This document shows positions 11,755 to 22,936 of a stretch of DNA of 64,000 bases, one piece after another. A program made the translations under genes and the position numbers. The notes below the pieces were generated by a model. It ran no database searches. It was not told the DNA's origin and saw only the letters and a program-made list of their open reading frames with translations. This stretch comes from Nemertoderma westbladi (lineage: Eukaryota; Xenacoelomorpha; Nemertodermatida; Nemertodermatidae): contig JAUCBJ010008596.1 of assembly GCA_032718475.1 (NCBI GenBank), forward strand, positions 42,108 to 106,107. The letters are read 5' to 3'. Position 1 is the stretch's first letter. Each line of letters opens with the position of its first letter.

Positions 11755-11941
11755 ATTTGCATTTATTCTGAGCCATTTCTAAGTCTTCATCTTCTGATAT
11801 CCCCAGCAAAACAATATTCATTGCCCTCTGGTTTCTGAACACAGATTCGCAAAAGTGTTGTTGATTACCACAAACATCTTTCAAAGATGAAATCTCCTTT
11901 TCTAATTTCTCCACTTTGCCAGATATTCTATTGTTCGCCAC
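11755..11941 (-). pseudogene. Retroelement ORF1-like coiled-coil fragment
   Basis: The short minus frame reads KVEKLEKEISSLKD, then FRNQRAMNIVLLGISED. A heptad coil followed by 'N(q/s)R..NIvi.Gi.E' is the join between coiled coil and RNA-recognition domain in many LINE and Tx1-like ORF1 proteins. Only about 60 residues survive; beyond 11755 the frame runs into AT repeats. Partner ORF2 sequence is not adjacent. Confidence 0.5.
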
Positions 11942-11949
11942 CTTCAGCT

Positions 11950-12690
11950 CAACTACTTCCTTCTGAGGCTATTGGTTGACTAATTCTATACCGATTACCT
12001 ACTAACTACATGGTTTGTTTGTTGGTTTGTTTGTAGACTCAACTACAGGTTATAGTTGTATTCAAACCGTTCAAGCCGTGGAAATAAACATCGGATCCGT
12101 AATAAAGGGTAATCAAGGAAATTAATCAAGCAAATGTGTACTAGAACATAAAGCGAACAGTTAAAACTAATTTGGTATCGACAGATAAAAATATTGCTGA
12201 TAATCTCATACGAATTCCACAGCTATGAATAAAAGTTAACTGTATACCTGTTGACGTCAAGAACACAATTCAATAGCATTGAACAGAATGGATGACCAGA
12301 GTCTAAAGATGCGAGTAGCGAACTCTACTCAATAGTACACCAAGGGGCAGAACGAACTGCAGAGTTGAGAAAGGAGGATCACAAAATCCAACAAACAGTA
12401 TTATACAAATGATTGCATGGAAGGTACTTAAATATACCCTAGTCCAATTCTCTGGAAAACCTGTACAACATTGGTTCAGGAATCCTGGAATCGCATTTCA
12501 ATGGATTTGGCAGAATATGGGCATCATAAATATTTGACAATGATGTATTCGGTTCTATGAAATTCTTTCAGTTCATCTAACCCCTATAGCAAAATACCAA
12601 ACCCAATCTTTATTGTTATCTACTAATCAGCTGTGATGAAACACCAATTATCCCCTACTACCAGGCATTACTGTTGTATTATCATCCATT
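11950..12690. other. No gene seen
   Basis: Spacer with a degenerate (GTTT)n run near 12013-12030 and no supported coding frame. Confidence 0.4.
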
Positions 12691-12697
12691 GATGTAC

Positions 12698-12768
12698 TAC
12701 TTCTACTAGTATCGGCATGCTGCATTGCAGCTGCATTTTTAAGAATGCTGTGCCGGCTTGTCAAAAAA
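12698..12768 (-). mobile_element. LINE family A 3' terminus, severely 5'-truncated
   Basis: This segment is the reverse complement of the last ~70 bases of the family A LINE at 22862-22936. It matches the codons for the C-terminal KPAQHS, the stop, and the conserved tail sequence around gcagctgcaatgcagcatgcc. It ends in degraded TAG/CTA units near 12698. It is a dead-on-arrival insertion. Confidence 0.8.
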
Positions 12769-12784
12769 TGGTTTAAACAAAATG

Positions 12785-12960
12785 GTTCCCAAGCTTCTCA
12801 TGTTCTCAAAGGTTTCCAAGTTCTCTGAAGTTCACAACGGTTATCAAGTTTCTCATGTTCTCTATTATTCTCAAGTTCTCTAAGGTTCTCAAGTTCTCAA
12901 ACTATCAAGTTCTCAACCTATCAAGATCTCAAACTATCAAGTTATAAAACTCTCATCTCT
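12785..12960. repeat. Degenerate short tandem repeat (aagttctcaa...)
   Basis: Variants of 'caagttctcaaactat' and 'ggttctcaagttct' recur roughly every 16-20 bases. There is no coding meaning. Confidence 0.7.
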
Positions 12961-13159
12961 ATTTGTGAGAGATCGCATGAAACCGATGTTACACCATACA
13001 CAGTTTCTCATAATGTTACAGATTGTGAAAGATTTACCCAATTAATGGTCTCAACAAACCAACCATCACTAACTGTGTATTTGGTGGAATCTACAGATGA
13101 GTTGCGTTCCCCCAGACTCTCAATATCATTGATAAAACTGCTCAATGCTGTCCTCGTGC

Positions 13160-13600
13160 TAAACCAGAAGCACTGTATTCTGAGAAATCTAGATGCGAGT
13201 GACTAGTGTCGGGGAATGATGCCAAATCAATTAGGTGTGCTATAAATTGGAAGGGTATGCTAGAGTGGGATACTAAAACTAGCAAGTCGATGCCAGAGGG
13301 TGAGTGCTTTAAATCATACGTTGAAAACCTATTGGGGGATCATCAATACTCTGATCAGCCACTAGAGTCAATAGACCTCAGCGATGCCCCATACTTACCA
13401 AATTAAAGGGAGTTTGCTGAAACGATTGCAGACATAAAACCTAACAATGGATACATTGGTATTGCGCATTGGGCTTGTTTTAGTTGTTGATTTGTCACTG
13501 GATGTTCTTCAGGGATCAACAGTATAGCTTTATTTTCACAACCATTGCTCTTAAAATTATCCACTTTTTTTTAATTCTAATATTTTGAGGTTAATAAAGG
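13160..13600 (+). pseudogene. LINE ORF2 linker fragment
   Basis: The frame 13206-13406 reads as the region between endonuclease and RT of LINE ORF2. It has a Trp-containing INWKGMLEW segment and ends SDAPYLPN, followed in a shifted frame by EFAETIADIKPNN. That resembles the 'ei..aI..lK.nKs.G.DgI' entry into the RT domain. No catalytic motif remains. Assignment rests on pattern only. Confidence 0.4.
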
Positions 13601-13754
13601 CAAGAAACTCATCTAATCAGACCACTCCTCCTCAGAGTCAGTAGCTTATTTATTAAACCTCCTGCAAGAAGAACATTTTTTACTGGCCAATGGTTGGTTC
13701 TATATGAAAATGAATATATTTATTCACTATTTGATGTAAATTTACTGTGGGTGG

Positions 13755-13890
13755 GTGGGATATCTACAGAAGAGGGAATATATAGAGTAGAAAGGATACC
13801 TACAACAGTATAATCTACAGTATAGCGATTATCTACAGTAGAAGGAACATTTACAGTAGTTGGAATATATACTGTAGATGGGATGTCTAT
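13755..13890. repeat. ~20-bp minisatellite, left part (tctacagtagaaggaat)
   Basis: Units such as 'atctacagtagaaggaat' and 'atactgtagatgggatgt' repeat about every 18-21 bases. The same repeat resumes at 15385-15420 and 17485-17625, so one array has been split by two LINE insertions. Confidence 0.8.
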
Positions 13891-15385
13891 GTATGTATGT
13901 ATGTATATTATCGACTACTATGTAGAATAATAATTGCACAGAGAAATTGTTTACAGATGATTTACATATATTACCGGTCATTGTTAACCGTTTGCGGTTA
14001 TACCGTCCCTTTTCTATTGCGAGTTCGTGGGAACTGGTGCGAATACAAGCAAATGAGTGGATGTCCGGGTTGGAGTAGATCCCGTTATATGCCTGTGGGC
14101 GTTTGAGATCAGGGTTAATGGTCAAATAAGTCACATAACGACTCTTTCCTAGGGCTGCTTTCCTAATTACGGCGTTTTTCAGTGTTGAGAGGGATTTCTC
14201 CAATATAATTTCTGGGCTGTCGGAGGTCAGACACGCTTTGAGGAATCGGCACATTGGGGAGTAGTTCGGTTCGCTTGAGTTTAGAATTAATAACAGTGGT
14301 GAATTCTGATCTGGGTAATCTTGTGATAGAATACGTTTAATTAAATTTGTAGTTCGCGACTTTATGATGTCAGTCAAAAGTGGGCGACCGAGTTCGATAT
14401 ATGGTATTTCGTTTGGTGTGGACAGTTTCACTCCAAGCATTGTCTTTAAAACTCGTCGATATTGAACTTCTAGTTTCGAAGTGTTAACGCTGTGCCAACC
14501 CTCGCAATTGTATAAAATACCATTGATAAGGCACGCATCCAGCACCTTTTCCTTCACACGGAGGGGTGCATTTATATTTTCTCTCAAAAATGCATAAAAC
14601 TTAATAAAGTGCTTTTGTCTGTTTTTTAAGTCTTCCAAAAATATATCTTTAATATTTCCGGATGAATTTAGTGACGAACCGAGGTAAATTTCAGAGTTCG
14701 AATGATTTATACTTCCGTGACTCAAAGTAAGTGGCTTGTGGTGACTTTCACCAGAATTGATGCAGATGCTACATTTGGTGGGATTTAGTGTGATGAAGTT
14801 TTCTAAACAATATTTTTCCAGTGTTTCCAATTTTACTTCGGCAAGTGTTTGGCTGGTTGCTAGGACAAGAGTGTCGTCAGCATGAATGAGCAGGTGTAGT
14901 TTGTGGATAGTTTCTTCCCATGCAAATTTGTTGAATTGAATAGCCCGATCAAACCTATTGTATATACAATAAACAGAATGGGGCTGGATGGGGCTCCTTG
15001 TCGAATACCACACAAAATTTTGAAGATATGGGAATATTCGCCATTGAAGTCAACTGCCGCGAAGGTGTTCTGATACATTGCTATTAATGCGGTGAGCATT
15101 ACAGCGCTGCATCCCATGCCGCTGAGTTTGATAAATAACTTCCTACGACTTATCGTGTCGAAGGCTGCAGTAAAATCGGTTAGTATAATAAATAGTGTTT
15201 TCTTTGAGTTTCTTGCAATGTCCATTAGTAGTCTGACAGAGAGAACGTGGAGTATACAGCTTTTACCTTTTTGGAAGGCAGTTTGTTCGCTAGGAATGTT
15301 TAACCATTTCGTGATTCGTAAACGCAAAATTAAATCATAGAGTTTGGCAAAAATTGATAGTAATGTTATACCTCTCACAAATACC
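13890..15385 (-). pseudogene. LINE reverse transcriptase (HADD variant), one frameshift
   Basis: Two overlapping minus frames (14860-15489 and 13829-15013) form one RT. Motifs in order are LLSIFAKLYDLILRLRI, a first-Asp box (IILTDFTAAFDT), the G-Q-G-A-P-S-S-P box, and after a frameshift around 14960-15000 a LIHADDTLVLA catalytic box with His in place of the usual Tyr/Phe. Thumb sequence and the C-terminal RTSSHELAIEKGRYNR follow. The left edge carries (ATGT)n at 13890-13908, which may be the 3' tail, so the element is 5'-truncated with its 3' end intact. It lies inside a minisatellite that resumes on its right. Confidence 0.8.
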
Positions 15386-15422
15386 TCTACAGTAGAAGGA
15401 ATATGTACTGTAGATGGAATTC
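15385..15422. repeat. ~20-bp minisatellite, middle remnant
   Basis: Two units (ctctacagtagaaggaat and atgtactgtagatggaat) sit between two LINE insertions. They are followed by four copies of the 9-mer attctgatt/gattattct at 15419-15455. Confidence 0.75.
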
Positions 15423-17352
15423 TGATTATTCTGATTATTCTGATTATTCTGATTATAATAATTACTGCAAATATAGAAACCTTGTCCAACGGGAAATAAA
15501 AAAAGCTAAATCTGAATATTTGTACAACAAAATAAGTGAGAATAAAGATAATCCAAAAAGTCTATGGTCTACCCTAAAATCTTTAGGTTATAAAAACCTT
15601 AAATCTAAATCGAATATTGTTCTGCAAGATAACGGTGAGCTGATTCATGATCATACTCTAGTTAGTAATTTATTTAATAATTATTTTACTAATGTTGCCT
15701 CTAATTTAGTTAAGAGGTTGCCGTTATCAAGTAATAAATATAGTATAGGGTCCGAAACTCTAAATAATTTTTATTTAGAAAAGTTACAAAATTCAGAAAA
15801 GTTATTTTTAAAACCCGTTTCTGAGGATTTCGTTTTTAAAAATCTACTTAGCCTATCAGCCTCAAAAAGTACCGGTCTAGATCTAATACCTGCCCGTTTT
15901 CTTAAGGATGGTGCTGAAGTACTTAAAGTGCCTATTACTTTTATTATTAATTACTCTATCGTAGATAATGTAGTACCAGACGAACTGAAATTAGCTAAGG
16001 TTGTTCCTCTGTATAAAAAGAATAGTAAAGTAGAACCCTGTAATTACAGACCTGTTAGTATCTTAAGTATTGTATCTAAAATTCTAGAACGTTCTGTTTT
16101 TCTACAGCTGGAGGCACATCTTAGTAGGCTAAATCTGATCTATGAACTTCAGTCCGGTTTTCGTAAATCATATTCTACAGACACCTGCCTTATTAACTTA
16201 ACTGATACAATTAGATGTAATAACGCAAAGGGTTTATATACCGGTATGGTAATGTTGGACCTACAAAAGGCTTTCGATACTGTAGATCACGAAATTCTGC
16301 TTGGTAAGTTAGGCCTGATGGGTGTAGGTTCTATAGACTGGTTCAAGTCCTACCTGTCAGACAGAGGTCAAACTGTAGTCATTAGCAAATCGCTGTCTAC
16401 TGTACAAGAGATTACCTGTGGTGTACCGCAAGGTAGTATATTAGGTCCTCTGCTTTTTGTATGCTATGTAAATGATATGATAAGTAGTATAGATCCCGAT
16501 TTTAAACTCATTTTATATGCCGACGACAGTGCTCTTATTTTCTCTCATAAAGATCCTATCCATATTTCCCAAAAGTTAAGTGCAGTTCTAGAATCCTGTA
16601 ATGAGTGGTTGGTTGATAATAAGCTATCCATTCACTACGGTAAAACTGAAAGTATTTTGTTTGGTTCCAAAAGAAAGTTAAAGAAGGTAACTAAGTTTGA
16701 AGTCACTAGTAATGGACATAAGATTGAAAATAAAAAGGAAGTTAAATATTTAGGCGCCACATTGGATAACTGCTTATCAGGAGAAAGTACAGTGAAAAAT
16801 ATTTTCTCGAAAGTTAACAGTAGGCTTAGGTTTCTATACAGAAACCAAAATAGTTTGAACACCGACTCCCGCAAGTTACTTTGCTCTTCTTTAATACAGT
16901 GTCACATGGACTATGCGTGCTCTTCTTGGTATGAAGGCTTAACCAAACAGCTTAAATGTAAATTACAAGTAGCTCAGAATAAAGTAGTACGATTTATTAA
17001 AGACTACAAACCTAGGCACCACCTAACTCCAGATGACTTTTCTGAATCTGGACTACTTAACTTAGATAGTAGAGTTAAGCAGCTACGCCTTAACCATGTG
17101 CATAAAGTGTATAATGGTAAATGTCCCAATTACCTAAAACAAAAATTCAACAGAGTACGCGATACACACTCTTACAGTACCAGAGCTAGTGCTTCAAACT
17201 TCTACCTCCCGAATTGTAAATCCTTTGAATCTGATACTTTCTTTTTTAACGGCATAAAAAATTGGAACGCTCTGCCTAATGAAATTAAAAACCTAAATAA
17301 TCAATATTCTTTTAAATCTGCAAAATGTAATATTGTATTTGTAACCAAGTAA
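15403..17352 (+). CDS. LINE ORF2, linker plus reverse transcriptase, intact frame
   Basis: This is an uninterrupted 649-codon frame. The first ~16 residues come from the adjoining minisatellite, so the LINE itself starts near 15455 and is 5'-truncated, lacking the endonuclease. Motifs are [11 protein letters not shown] (linker), [16 protein letters not shown], a YRPVS box, [15 protein letters not shown] (first Asp), [14 protein letters not shown] and [10 protein letters not shown] (catalytic pair). KYLGAT and a CR1/L2-like thumb and C-terminus follow (ending [16 protein letters not shown]). This RT would prime on nicked DNA. The absence of stops over 1.9 kb suggests recent insertion. A 3' UTR follows to about 17483, ending in an A-rich tail (aaataaatct), and then the minisatellite resumes. 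Confidence 0.88.
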   Translation: MYCRWNSDYSDYSDYSDYNNYCKYRNLVQREIKKAKSEYLYNKISENKDNPKSLWSTLKSLGYKNLKSKSNIVLQDNGELIHDHTLVSNLFNNYFTNVASNLVKRLPLSSNKYSIGSETLNNFYLEKLQNSEKLFLKPVSEDFVFKNLLSLSASKSTGLDLIPARFLKDGAEVLKVPITFIINYSIVDNVVPDELKLAKVVPLYKKNSKVEPCNYRPVSILSIVSKILERSVFLQLEAHLSRLNLIYELQSGFRKSYSTDTCLINLTDTIRCNNAKGLYTGMVMLDLQKAFDTVDHEILLGKLGLMGVGSIDWFKSYLSDRGQTVVISKSLSTVQEITCGVPQGSILGPLLFVCYVNDMISSIDPDFKLILYADDSALIFSHKDPIHISQKLSAVLESCNEWLVDNKLSIHYGKTESILFGSKRKLKKVTKFEVTSNGHKIENKKEVKYLGATLDNCLSGESTVKNIFSKVNSRLRFLYRNQNSLNTDSRKLLCSSLIQCHMDYACSSWYEGLTKQLKCKLQVAQNKVVRFIKDYKPRHHLTPDDFSESGLLNLDSRVKQLRLNHVHKVYNGKCPNYLKQKFNRVRDTHSYSTRASASNFYLPNCKSFESDTFFFNGIKNWNALPNEIKNLNNQYSFKSAKCNIVFVTK

Positions 17353-17484
17353 CATAAAGGACCCCCTTGGAAATAAGCTGCAAAGCTTTAGGGGTAATCC
17401 TATATGTTATGTTGGACAATACCTTTATACCGGTACATTGTTTGGTGTATTTGTTATTGTTTTTACATAATGTATAAATAAATC

Positions 17485-17625
17485 TATGAATATCTACAGT
17501 AGATAGAATATCTACAGTAGAGCGATTATCTACAACAGTAGGAATATTTTCAGTAGATTGAATGTCTATAGTGGATGGAACATCTACAACAGAAGGAATA
17601 TATACTGTAGGGGGGATTTCATAGT
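17485..17625. repeat. ~20-bp minisatellite, right part
   Basis: Units 'atctacagtagatagaat', 'tctacaacagtaggaatat' and 'atctacaacagaaggaat' continue the array seen at 13755-13890 and 15385-15422. Confidence 0.8.
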
Positions 17626-17779
17626 CTTAATAAAGTGTTAAGGTGTGAGAACTCTGTCTAGAGTTATTCAGAATACGGCTGTCAGGATACAGATTTTCTC
17701 AATTTGTGGATAATTCCACCAATGAAATTGGCAGCGCCTCCTGATTTACAATGGCATCTGTTTCCAAGGCATTATGCAA

Positions 17780-18376
17780 ACATTATACAAAATTATGCTG
17801 CCTATAGTGATCATCCTGGCTCCGGTAACGTGCATGTTGCAAATCCATTTCTTCTTTGCGTCTCTTTGCTACATGTAGTTCTGATTTTTCAGCTTTCTTC
17901 AAAAGCTCCCTCTCAACTCGTTCCACCTCTTCCTTCTTTTGCCGAGCCCACTGCTCAATTTATCTTATCTTCTGCTTAACTTCTTTGCTGCTCGTCTTCC
18001 TCTGCATCATGTAAAGCTTGGCATTCAGCTTCCATGGCTTCGATACTACCGCCCCCTCTGGTGCAATTTTAGTTTGTAGTCTAGACTGTAAGATCGTATT
18101 TGGAGACAGTAAGTTTCAGGTCGTGTTGTGCTGTCGTGTTGCTGGATTTATGTGAGTAGGGCGAGGAATGGAAGAGAAAGGTATTGGAAATTTATCCCAT
18201 GTTAATGATTGTGCAGGACTATGGATTACCCTAGCTGTTCCTGTACTCACTTCCGACACCTCAACTACATGATCTACATGGTGTGAACTGGCCCAGTTTA
18301 CCAACTGGAACAGTAGGTCCTTTACATTGCTGATAAAAGAAGGCGGGACAGCAGGTCTATAATAAACGTAAGTCAT
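17780..18376 (-). pseudogene. Possible decayed coiled-coil (Gag-like) sequence
   Basis: Minus-strand frames include a charged helical stretch (IEQWARQKKEEVERVEREL, KKAEKSELHVAKRR) below 18000, and a separate 86-codon frame at 18116-18376 without known motifs. Lys/Glu-rich helices of this sort occur in N-terminal regions of metazoan LTR-retroelement Gag proteins, but stops and frame changes are present and no protease or RT follows. The assignment is weak; it could be chance or an old host exon. Confidence 0.25.
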
Positions 18377-18478
18377 AAATTTTAATTAATTTTAATCATT
18401 AATTTAATAAATATTTAAATAAAACTGTCATTTATTTCATAAATATGAAATAATTTAATGATCATTCCTATTCTTTAC

Positions 18479-18667
18479 CGTTACAATCAGGTGTGCAATA
18501 GCCCCAATTCCCAGGAACATAGGTCCTATCCTCACTGACTTCAGTGGCGCACCAGTTCGATTCTTTATCGATCACTGGACAATCTGTGTACTCTGTTCCT
18601 GCGTAGATGAATGGGAACCGGCAGTTCCGATATGGTCTCGCACCAGATGTTGTTCTGCACGCGCTCA
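18479..18667 (-). CDS. Host exon: fibronectin type II module
   Basis: This is a minus-strand exon of 189 bp with acceptor ctttgcag and donor AACG/gtaaag, phase 1-1. It encodes one FN2 module with ARPYRNCRFPFIYAGTEY, then TDCPVID, SNWCATEV and GNWGYCTPDC. This is the family pattern of four cysteines with PF.Y, WC.T and W.YC signatures. FN2 modules bind collagen or mannosylated ligands in secreted and surface proteins. The usual insert between WC and W is slightly extended (EDRTYVPG). The reading phase matches the TSP1 exon at 9574-9729 on the same strand, so both could be parts of one modular gene. No flanking exon is seen nearby. Confidence 0.9.
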
Positions 18668-18799
18668 CTGCAAAGGGAACCAATATTAATAATGTTATTT
18701 TATAAATAAATAATAACTATCCCTACAGTACATTATTACACTCTAAAATACCTAATCCACTCATCAGTTCCATATTCTTGCACACATGATCTCCATCAC

Positions 18800-18900
18800 A
18801 AATTATTACAGCGTCACCATGGGCTGGGTTTGAACCCGCATCCAGCTGGCGGTCATCCGCGGCGCCACCCACTGCCTTCGGGGATCCAGGGTGAAGTGGA
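18800..18900 (-). repeat. Possible tRNA-derived SINE head
   Basis: On the minus strand, a segment with gcgggttcaaacccagc (B-box-like, GGTTCAAACC core) is preceded about 35 bases upstream by tggcgccgcggatgac, which could be a diverged A box. This spacing suits a pol III tRNA-type promoter, but no cloverleaf with a complete acceptor stem is evident. It is more likely a SINE or repeat than a tRNA gene. Confidence 0.35.
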
Positions 18901-18999
18901 GGAGCGGCCTAGGGCTGGATGACGGTGCTGGGCTTGCGTCTAGAGCGCTCTAAACTAAAAATTCTCAAAATTTCGTGCTCCTTACAAATAAGTTTTAAA

Positions 19000-19437
19000 A
19001 GTTTCATTGTATCTTGGTGATGGGTATCTGTGCAATTGTTTGTTTGTTAATATTGTTTGTATTTGTTAACCAGTTAAAATTAATTATAATCTCTAATTAT
19101 CTACTTACAACGACTTACAATTAAACAAACACTAGCTTTCAATGAACTTACTTAAAGTACCGTAGTATACCGTAGTATAGTGGACCATGGCTACCAATCA
19201 ATTTGTATATAAATATTTTTTCTTACTTTCTTATTTATGACCATTATGACCATTGTAAAACCTCGGCTGCATACAGGCTATGCCGACAGAATAGAACAGG
19301 GATTAATATTTTGCATTATGGCAGAAGGAAAGTGATGCTAAATGTTGAGGTCAGGCATTGACATTACTGAAACAGCTGATAAAATAAGTTGAACTGTGAA
19401 ATGTATAGTTGGAAAATCCGTCACCTGGCGCTGTTTG
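19000..19437. other. No gene seen
   Basis: Spacer sequence. The short frame at 19389-19622 shows no recognisable motif and overlaps an inverted repeat. Confidence 0.4.
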
Positions 19438-19758
19438 ATAACAGTGAAAACAGTCGTTCCTGCGATTCCTCTGTGGAATTCCAACCATGGCAACTTCCCG
19501 ACAGAGTTTCACCGAGCGACGAATTTTGGAAACCAAACTCTACTTCCATGCTGCACCAGCACATAAACACAGAGGAAGCTGGTGAGAAAATCCTAGACGG
19601 AAAGGTGTGTTCAAAACTATAAACTCGATTTATGAACTTGGGAATATTCAGGATCGTGGTTCAGGTGGATTGATCCCAGTACGAGACGTGCGAGGAGTTA
19701 TACAACGATAGACAACGAAGCACCAACGACGAGCAGGAACGACTGTTTTCACTGTTAT
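19438..19758. repeat. Inverted repeat pair (26 bp perfect arms)
   Basis: The sequence at 19438-19463 (ataacagtgaaaacagtcgt and onward) is the exact reverse complement of 19733-19758. Weaker similarity extends outward (cctggcgctgttt against the reverse complement of the right flank). The ~270-bp interior has no coding motif. It could be a small MITE, but no convincing target duplication was found. Confidence 0.5.
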
Positions 19759-20017
19759 GATAACAACTGTTTTGAACGACTGGCGATTGCTTTTTTATTA
19801 TTTTTTGGACTCTCCTTTGTTTTTTCTGTAGTTTATTTATTGTTATTGAACTGTTTTCACCTTTGCAACGTCACTTTCTAATTTTAATTTTAAACTTTCT
19901 TGAGGCATTCGAATTAGTTTGAGAGGTGGTATCATGAGTGACCCCATACAGCAATGTAGTAATTTAAGTACAGTAGGACAAGTGTGTTGTATAAGTCCAT
20001 TAATACTGATGGTATAC

Positions 20018-20475
20018 AGGTCAGGTCAGGTATTCTAGGTCATTGATCAAGAAAACTTGCCACCTCCATGCAGCATAAAAGAGGTGCCACCTGTAGATGC
20101 ATAGACCCCTTTTACTAGGGCAAATCTGGTCCTGTAACTAGGACCCCCTTCGTTCTGGGATAAGGACGCCCTTGGTCCTGGATTAAGGACCCATATACTT
20201 GGCTGCAGTGGTATATGGCCTGACCAGGCAGATGGTGATCTACCAATGGCTGGTCAGGAGTAGAGTGTTCTCATGTCCACTCTAAGAGCACTTCACTGCG
20301 ACCTGCACCTGGCAGCAAGGGTACAGGGCTTGACCCAGCAGATGAGCTGCAACAGCCAATGGTGGGTCATGTGGGCCAGAGTAGATATGGGTGATGGGCC
20401 TCATATCTGACTCCATTGCGACACCCACCCTGTGGAATGGCAAACCAGGGTGTGGTATTTGCCCCGAGAGAGCTG
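20018..20475 (+). mobile_element. LINE family A 5' UTR (copy A)
   Basis: This 458-bp segment beginning gtcaggtcaggtattctagg is nearly identical to the 5' leaders of the family A copies at 24284-24735 and 45665-46112. In those copies the leader runs on into an endonuclease frame. Here it stops at gagagagctga, where a minus-strand RT fragment is joined. The short conserved frames on its minus strand occur in all copies because the DNA is shared; no protein role is implied. Confidence 0.85.
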
Positions 20476-20868
20476 ATGGTATAGAAAACGACTTTACTTT
20501 ATTTATGTCTCCAATCTTCCTGCTGATAGTTTTGCAAACTTTAAGTAGGTGAGGATACCAATTCAATAGGTCATCGATATGTACTCCTAATACTTTTGCG
20601 AATTTAACTCTTTCGATAGTTTTTGAATCAATAGAAAGTGATTGATTGTCAATTTGGATTGATCTGTTTGATACATTAAATATTAAGTAATTTGTTTTTC
20701 TTGTGTTCAGTGATAGCCGATTGATTTGAAGCCACCTTGACAGTTTATTCAGTTCGTGGTTTGTTTCGGAGAAAAGAAAATCATTTGTTTCAGGTGAGTA
20801 ATTTAAACTGAAACAGTCTGGCAGTACTGTACTACTGTTCGGCCGCATTTCAAGTAGTGAGCAGTTGG
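20476..20868 (-). pseudogene. Foreign LINE RT thumb fragment joined into copy A
   Basis: The minus-strand frame reads HELNKLSRWLQINRLSLNT, KTNYLIFNVSN, FAKVLGVHIDDLLNW and CKTISRKIGDINKVKSFSI. This is the post-catalytic palm/thumb of a CR1/L2-like RT, clearly different from the surrounding family A RT. It replaces the ~1.25 kb of family A (start region and endonuclease) present in copy B at 24740-25985. Confidence 0.8.
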
Positions 20869-22880
20869 GAGTTAAGTTAGCAGCTGCAGAAACAGTTCCT
20901 GTATACCCTCGAAACAGGAAAAGGGCCCCCTGGACTGACAACAAAATTCAAAAGTGTCGAAATGACCTTCATAAGGCGCAGAAAGAGTCCCGACTCAAAC
21001 AGACTACAGCGGCCAAGAATGCAGTTAAGGCTGCATCTATGTCCCTGAACAGGCAGTACTCTGTTAATCTACAGGAGCTAATAAACCAACAGGTTGATGC
21101 CATCAATGATGCTGACGACAGCAGGCAATCATCCCAGGCATGGAAATCGATCAATCTGCTTACTGGGCGGAAAAGCCAACCAACCACCAAGGTTAAGGCT
21201 GAATCACCAGCCGATCGCCTCAATGGTTGGAAAGCCCACTTTGAAAAGCTCCTCAATAATGACAGGGTATTGCCTGATAACTTTATAGAAGTAAAGGTGT
21301 CTGAGTCTGTACTCCCAGATATTCCCATTGGCGATATCTCCTTTGCAGAAGTGAAGGCTGCTGCAAAGAGCATTAAGACCAATCGTGCCAGTGGAGTAGA
21401 TGGTGTTCCCCCTGAGGTCTTTAAAATACCTGAGTGTTTAAAGCTCATCTATCCCATCATAGTAGACATATACCGTACAACAAGAGTCCCACAAGAAATG
21501 AAAACAAATAAGTTGGTGCCAGTTCCCAAGAAGGGCAACCTAACACTCTATGGTTCTTTTCGGGGAATCTCATTGATCTCGATTGCTGCAAAGCTATACA
21601 ATAGGATTCTATTAAATCGCATCAGGGATCCCATTGAGAGACTGCTCCGTGGAAATCAGAATGGGTTCCGTAAAGGTCGTGGGACCATGGAGCCCATTTT
21701 GGCACTTAGAAGGATAATTGAAGAATTATCAAAAAAGAAAGACAGGCATCTGGCTGTTATCTTTGTTGACTTCTTCAAGGCCTTTGATTCAGTCTCTCGC
21801 TCACGTATGTTCAGCATACTTTCATTATATGGGATTCCTGATGAAATTATTGCAGCAATCAGATCAGTATACGATGGTTCGACAACATTTGTGTCTACTG
21901 TTGACGGTGACACAGAACCATTTGAAGTGTTATGGGGCATCCTCCAAGGAGACACACTTGCACCATTCTTGTTCATTATTGTGGTTGACTATGTTCTACG
22001 CATGTCCTTAGATCATCATAATGATGATGGGGTGATGATAACTCCACCTACTGGCTCCAGAAGTCGAGGAAATCCTGCCAAGTACCTAACTGATCTAGAC
22101 TTTGCTGATGACTTAGGAGTACTCTCAGAATCATTAGAGGGAGCCCAACGGCTCCTCAGCTCATTAGAACATGCTGCTTCTAGTGTTGGTCTTTTTATTA
22201 ACTCCAGAAAGACCAAAATTCTGACAGTTAACTTTGAAAGTCCTCAGCAAGTCTCTGATCGGATGAGCATAAGCTCAAAGGATGGTATGCTTGAGCATGT
22301 GGACGACTTCTGTTACCTGGGATCATGGATCCGGAAGTCAGGTGAGGACCTTCGAATACGTAAGGGAAAGGCATGGGCAGCCTTGAATAGGCTTTCCAGG
22401 ATTTGGAAGTCACCGAGAATTAATCGGAAACTTAAGGTCCGATTATTTAGAGCAGCAGTAGTTCCAGTACTCCTCTATGGGAGTCCATGCTGGGCTCTAA
22501 CTGCTGAGGACACCAAATCTCTGGATGGCACATTCACAAGAATGCTACGCCGGGTTCATTGTGTCAAGTACAATGCACACATCTCCAACCAGACACTATA
22601 TAACATTGGAGGTGTCTCATTGGTTCCCCCAAGCTTGACACTAGAACAAAATCGCCTCCGCTTTGCAGGACATTGCTTTCGCCGTGAGGACCAGCCAGTG
22701 CATAATCTTGTACTTTGGCAGCCTCATGGAGTGAATAAGCAAGGTGGACAGCCCATGACTTCCTTGAGACGCATCTTAAAGGACACTGGCCTTAAAGATG
22801 CGGATGATCTAGCAAATGTCATGGGTGATAGGGAGTTGTGGTGGTGCAATTTTGTTGACAAGCCGGCACAGCATTCTTAA
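20869..22880 (+). CDS. LINE family A reverse transcriptase (copy A), open frame
   Basis: About 670 codons are open, with family A homology from 20869. The apparent start is a non-ATG codon in the joined fragment, so this is an N-terminally truncated ORF2, not a complete gene. Motifs are NRASGVDGVPPEVFK, FRGISLISIAAKLYNRI, AVIFVDFFKAFDSVSRS (first Asp), ILQGDTLAPFLF and LDFADDLGVLSE (catalytic FADD). YLGSWI, VPVLLYGSPCWALT and a His/Cys-bearing C-terminal segment (RLRFAGHCFR) follow, ending in KPAQHS. The endonuclease is missing and a CR1/L2-like fragment stands in its place. The lack of stops implies a recent copy. Clade is uncertain; it resembles RTE/RTEX-type endonuclease-RT elements. Confidence 0.88.
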
Positions 22881-22936
22881 AAATGCAGCTGCAATGCAGC
22901 ATGCCGATCCTAGTAGTAGTAGTAGTAGTAGTAAGT
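22881..22936 (+). repeat. Family A 3' tail with (TAG)n
   Basis: After the stop codon comes a conserved ~35-base tail containing a near-palindromic gcagctgcaatgcagcatgc, then TAG repeats. The same tail marks the ends at 28012, 43293, 49165 and 49676, and defines the family's 3' terminus. Confidence 0.85.

Noticed and set aside
20282-20944. 220-codon minus frame as one gene
   Set aside because: It runs across the family A leader and a foreign RT fragment; only the middle part (20476-20868) has RT motifs.
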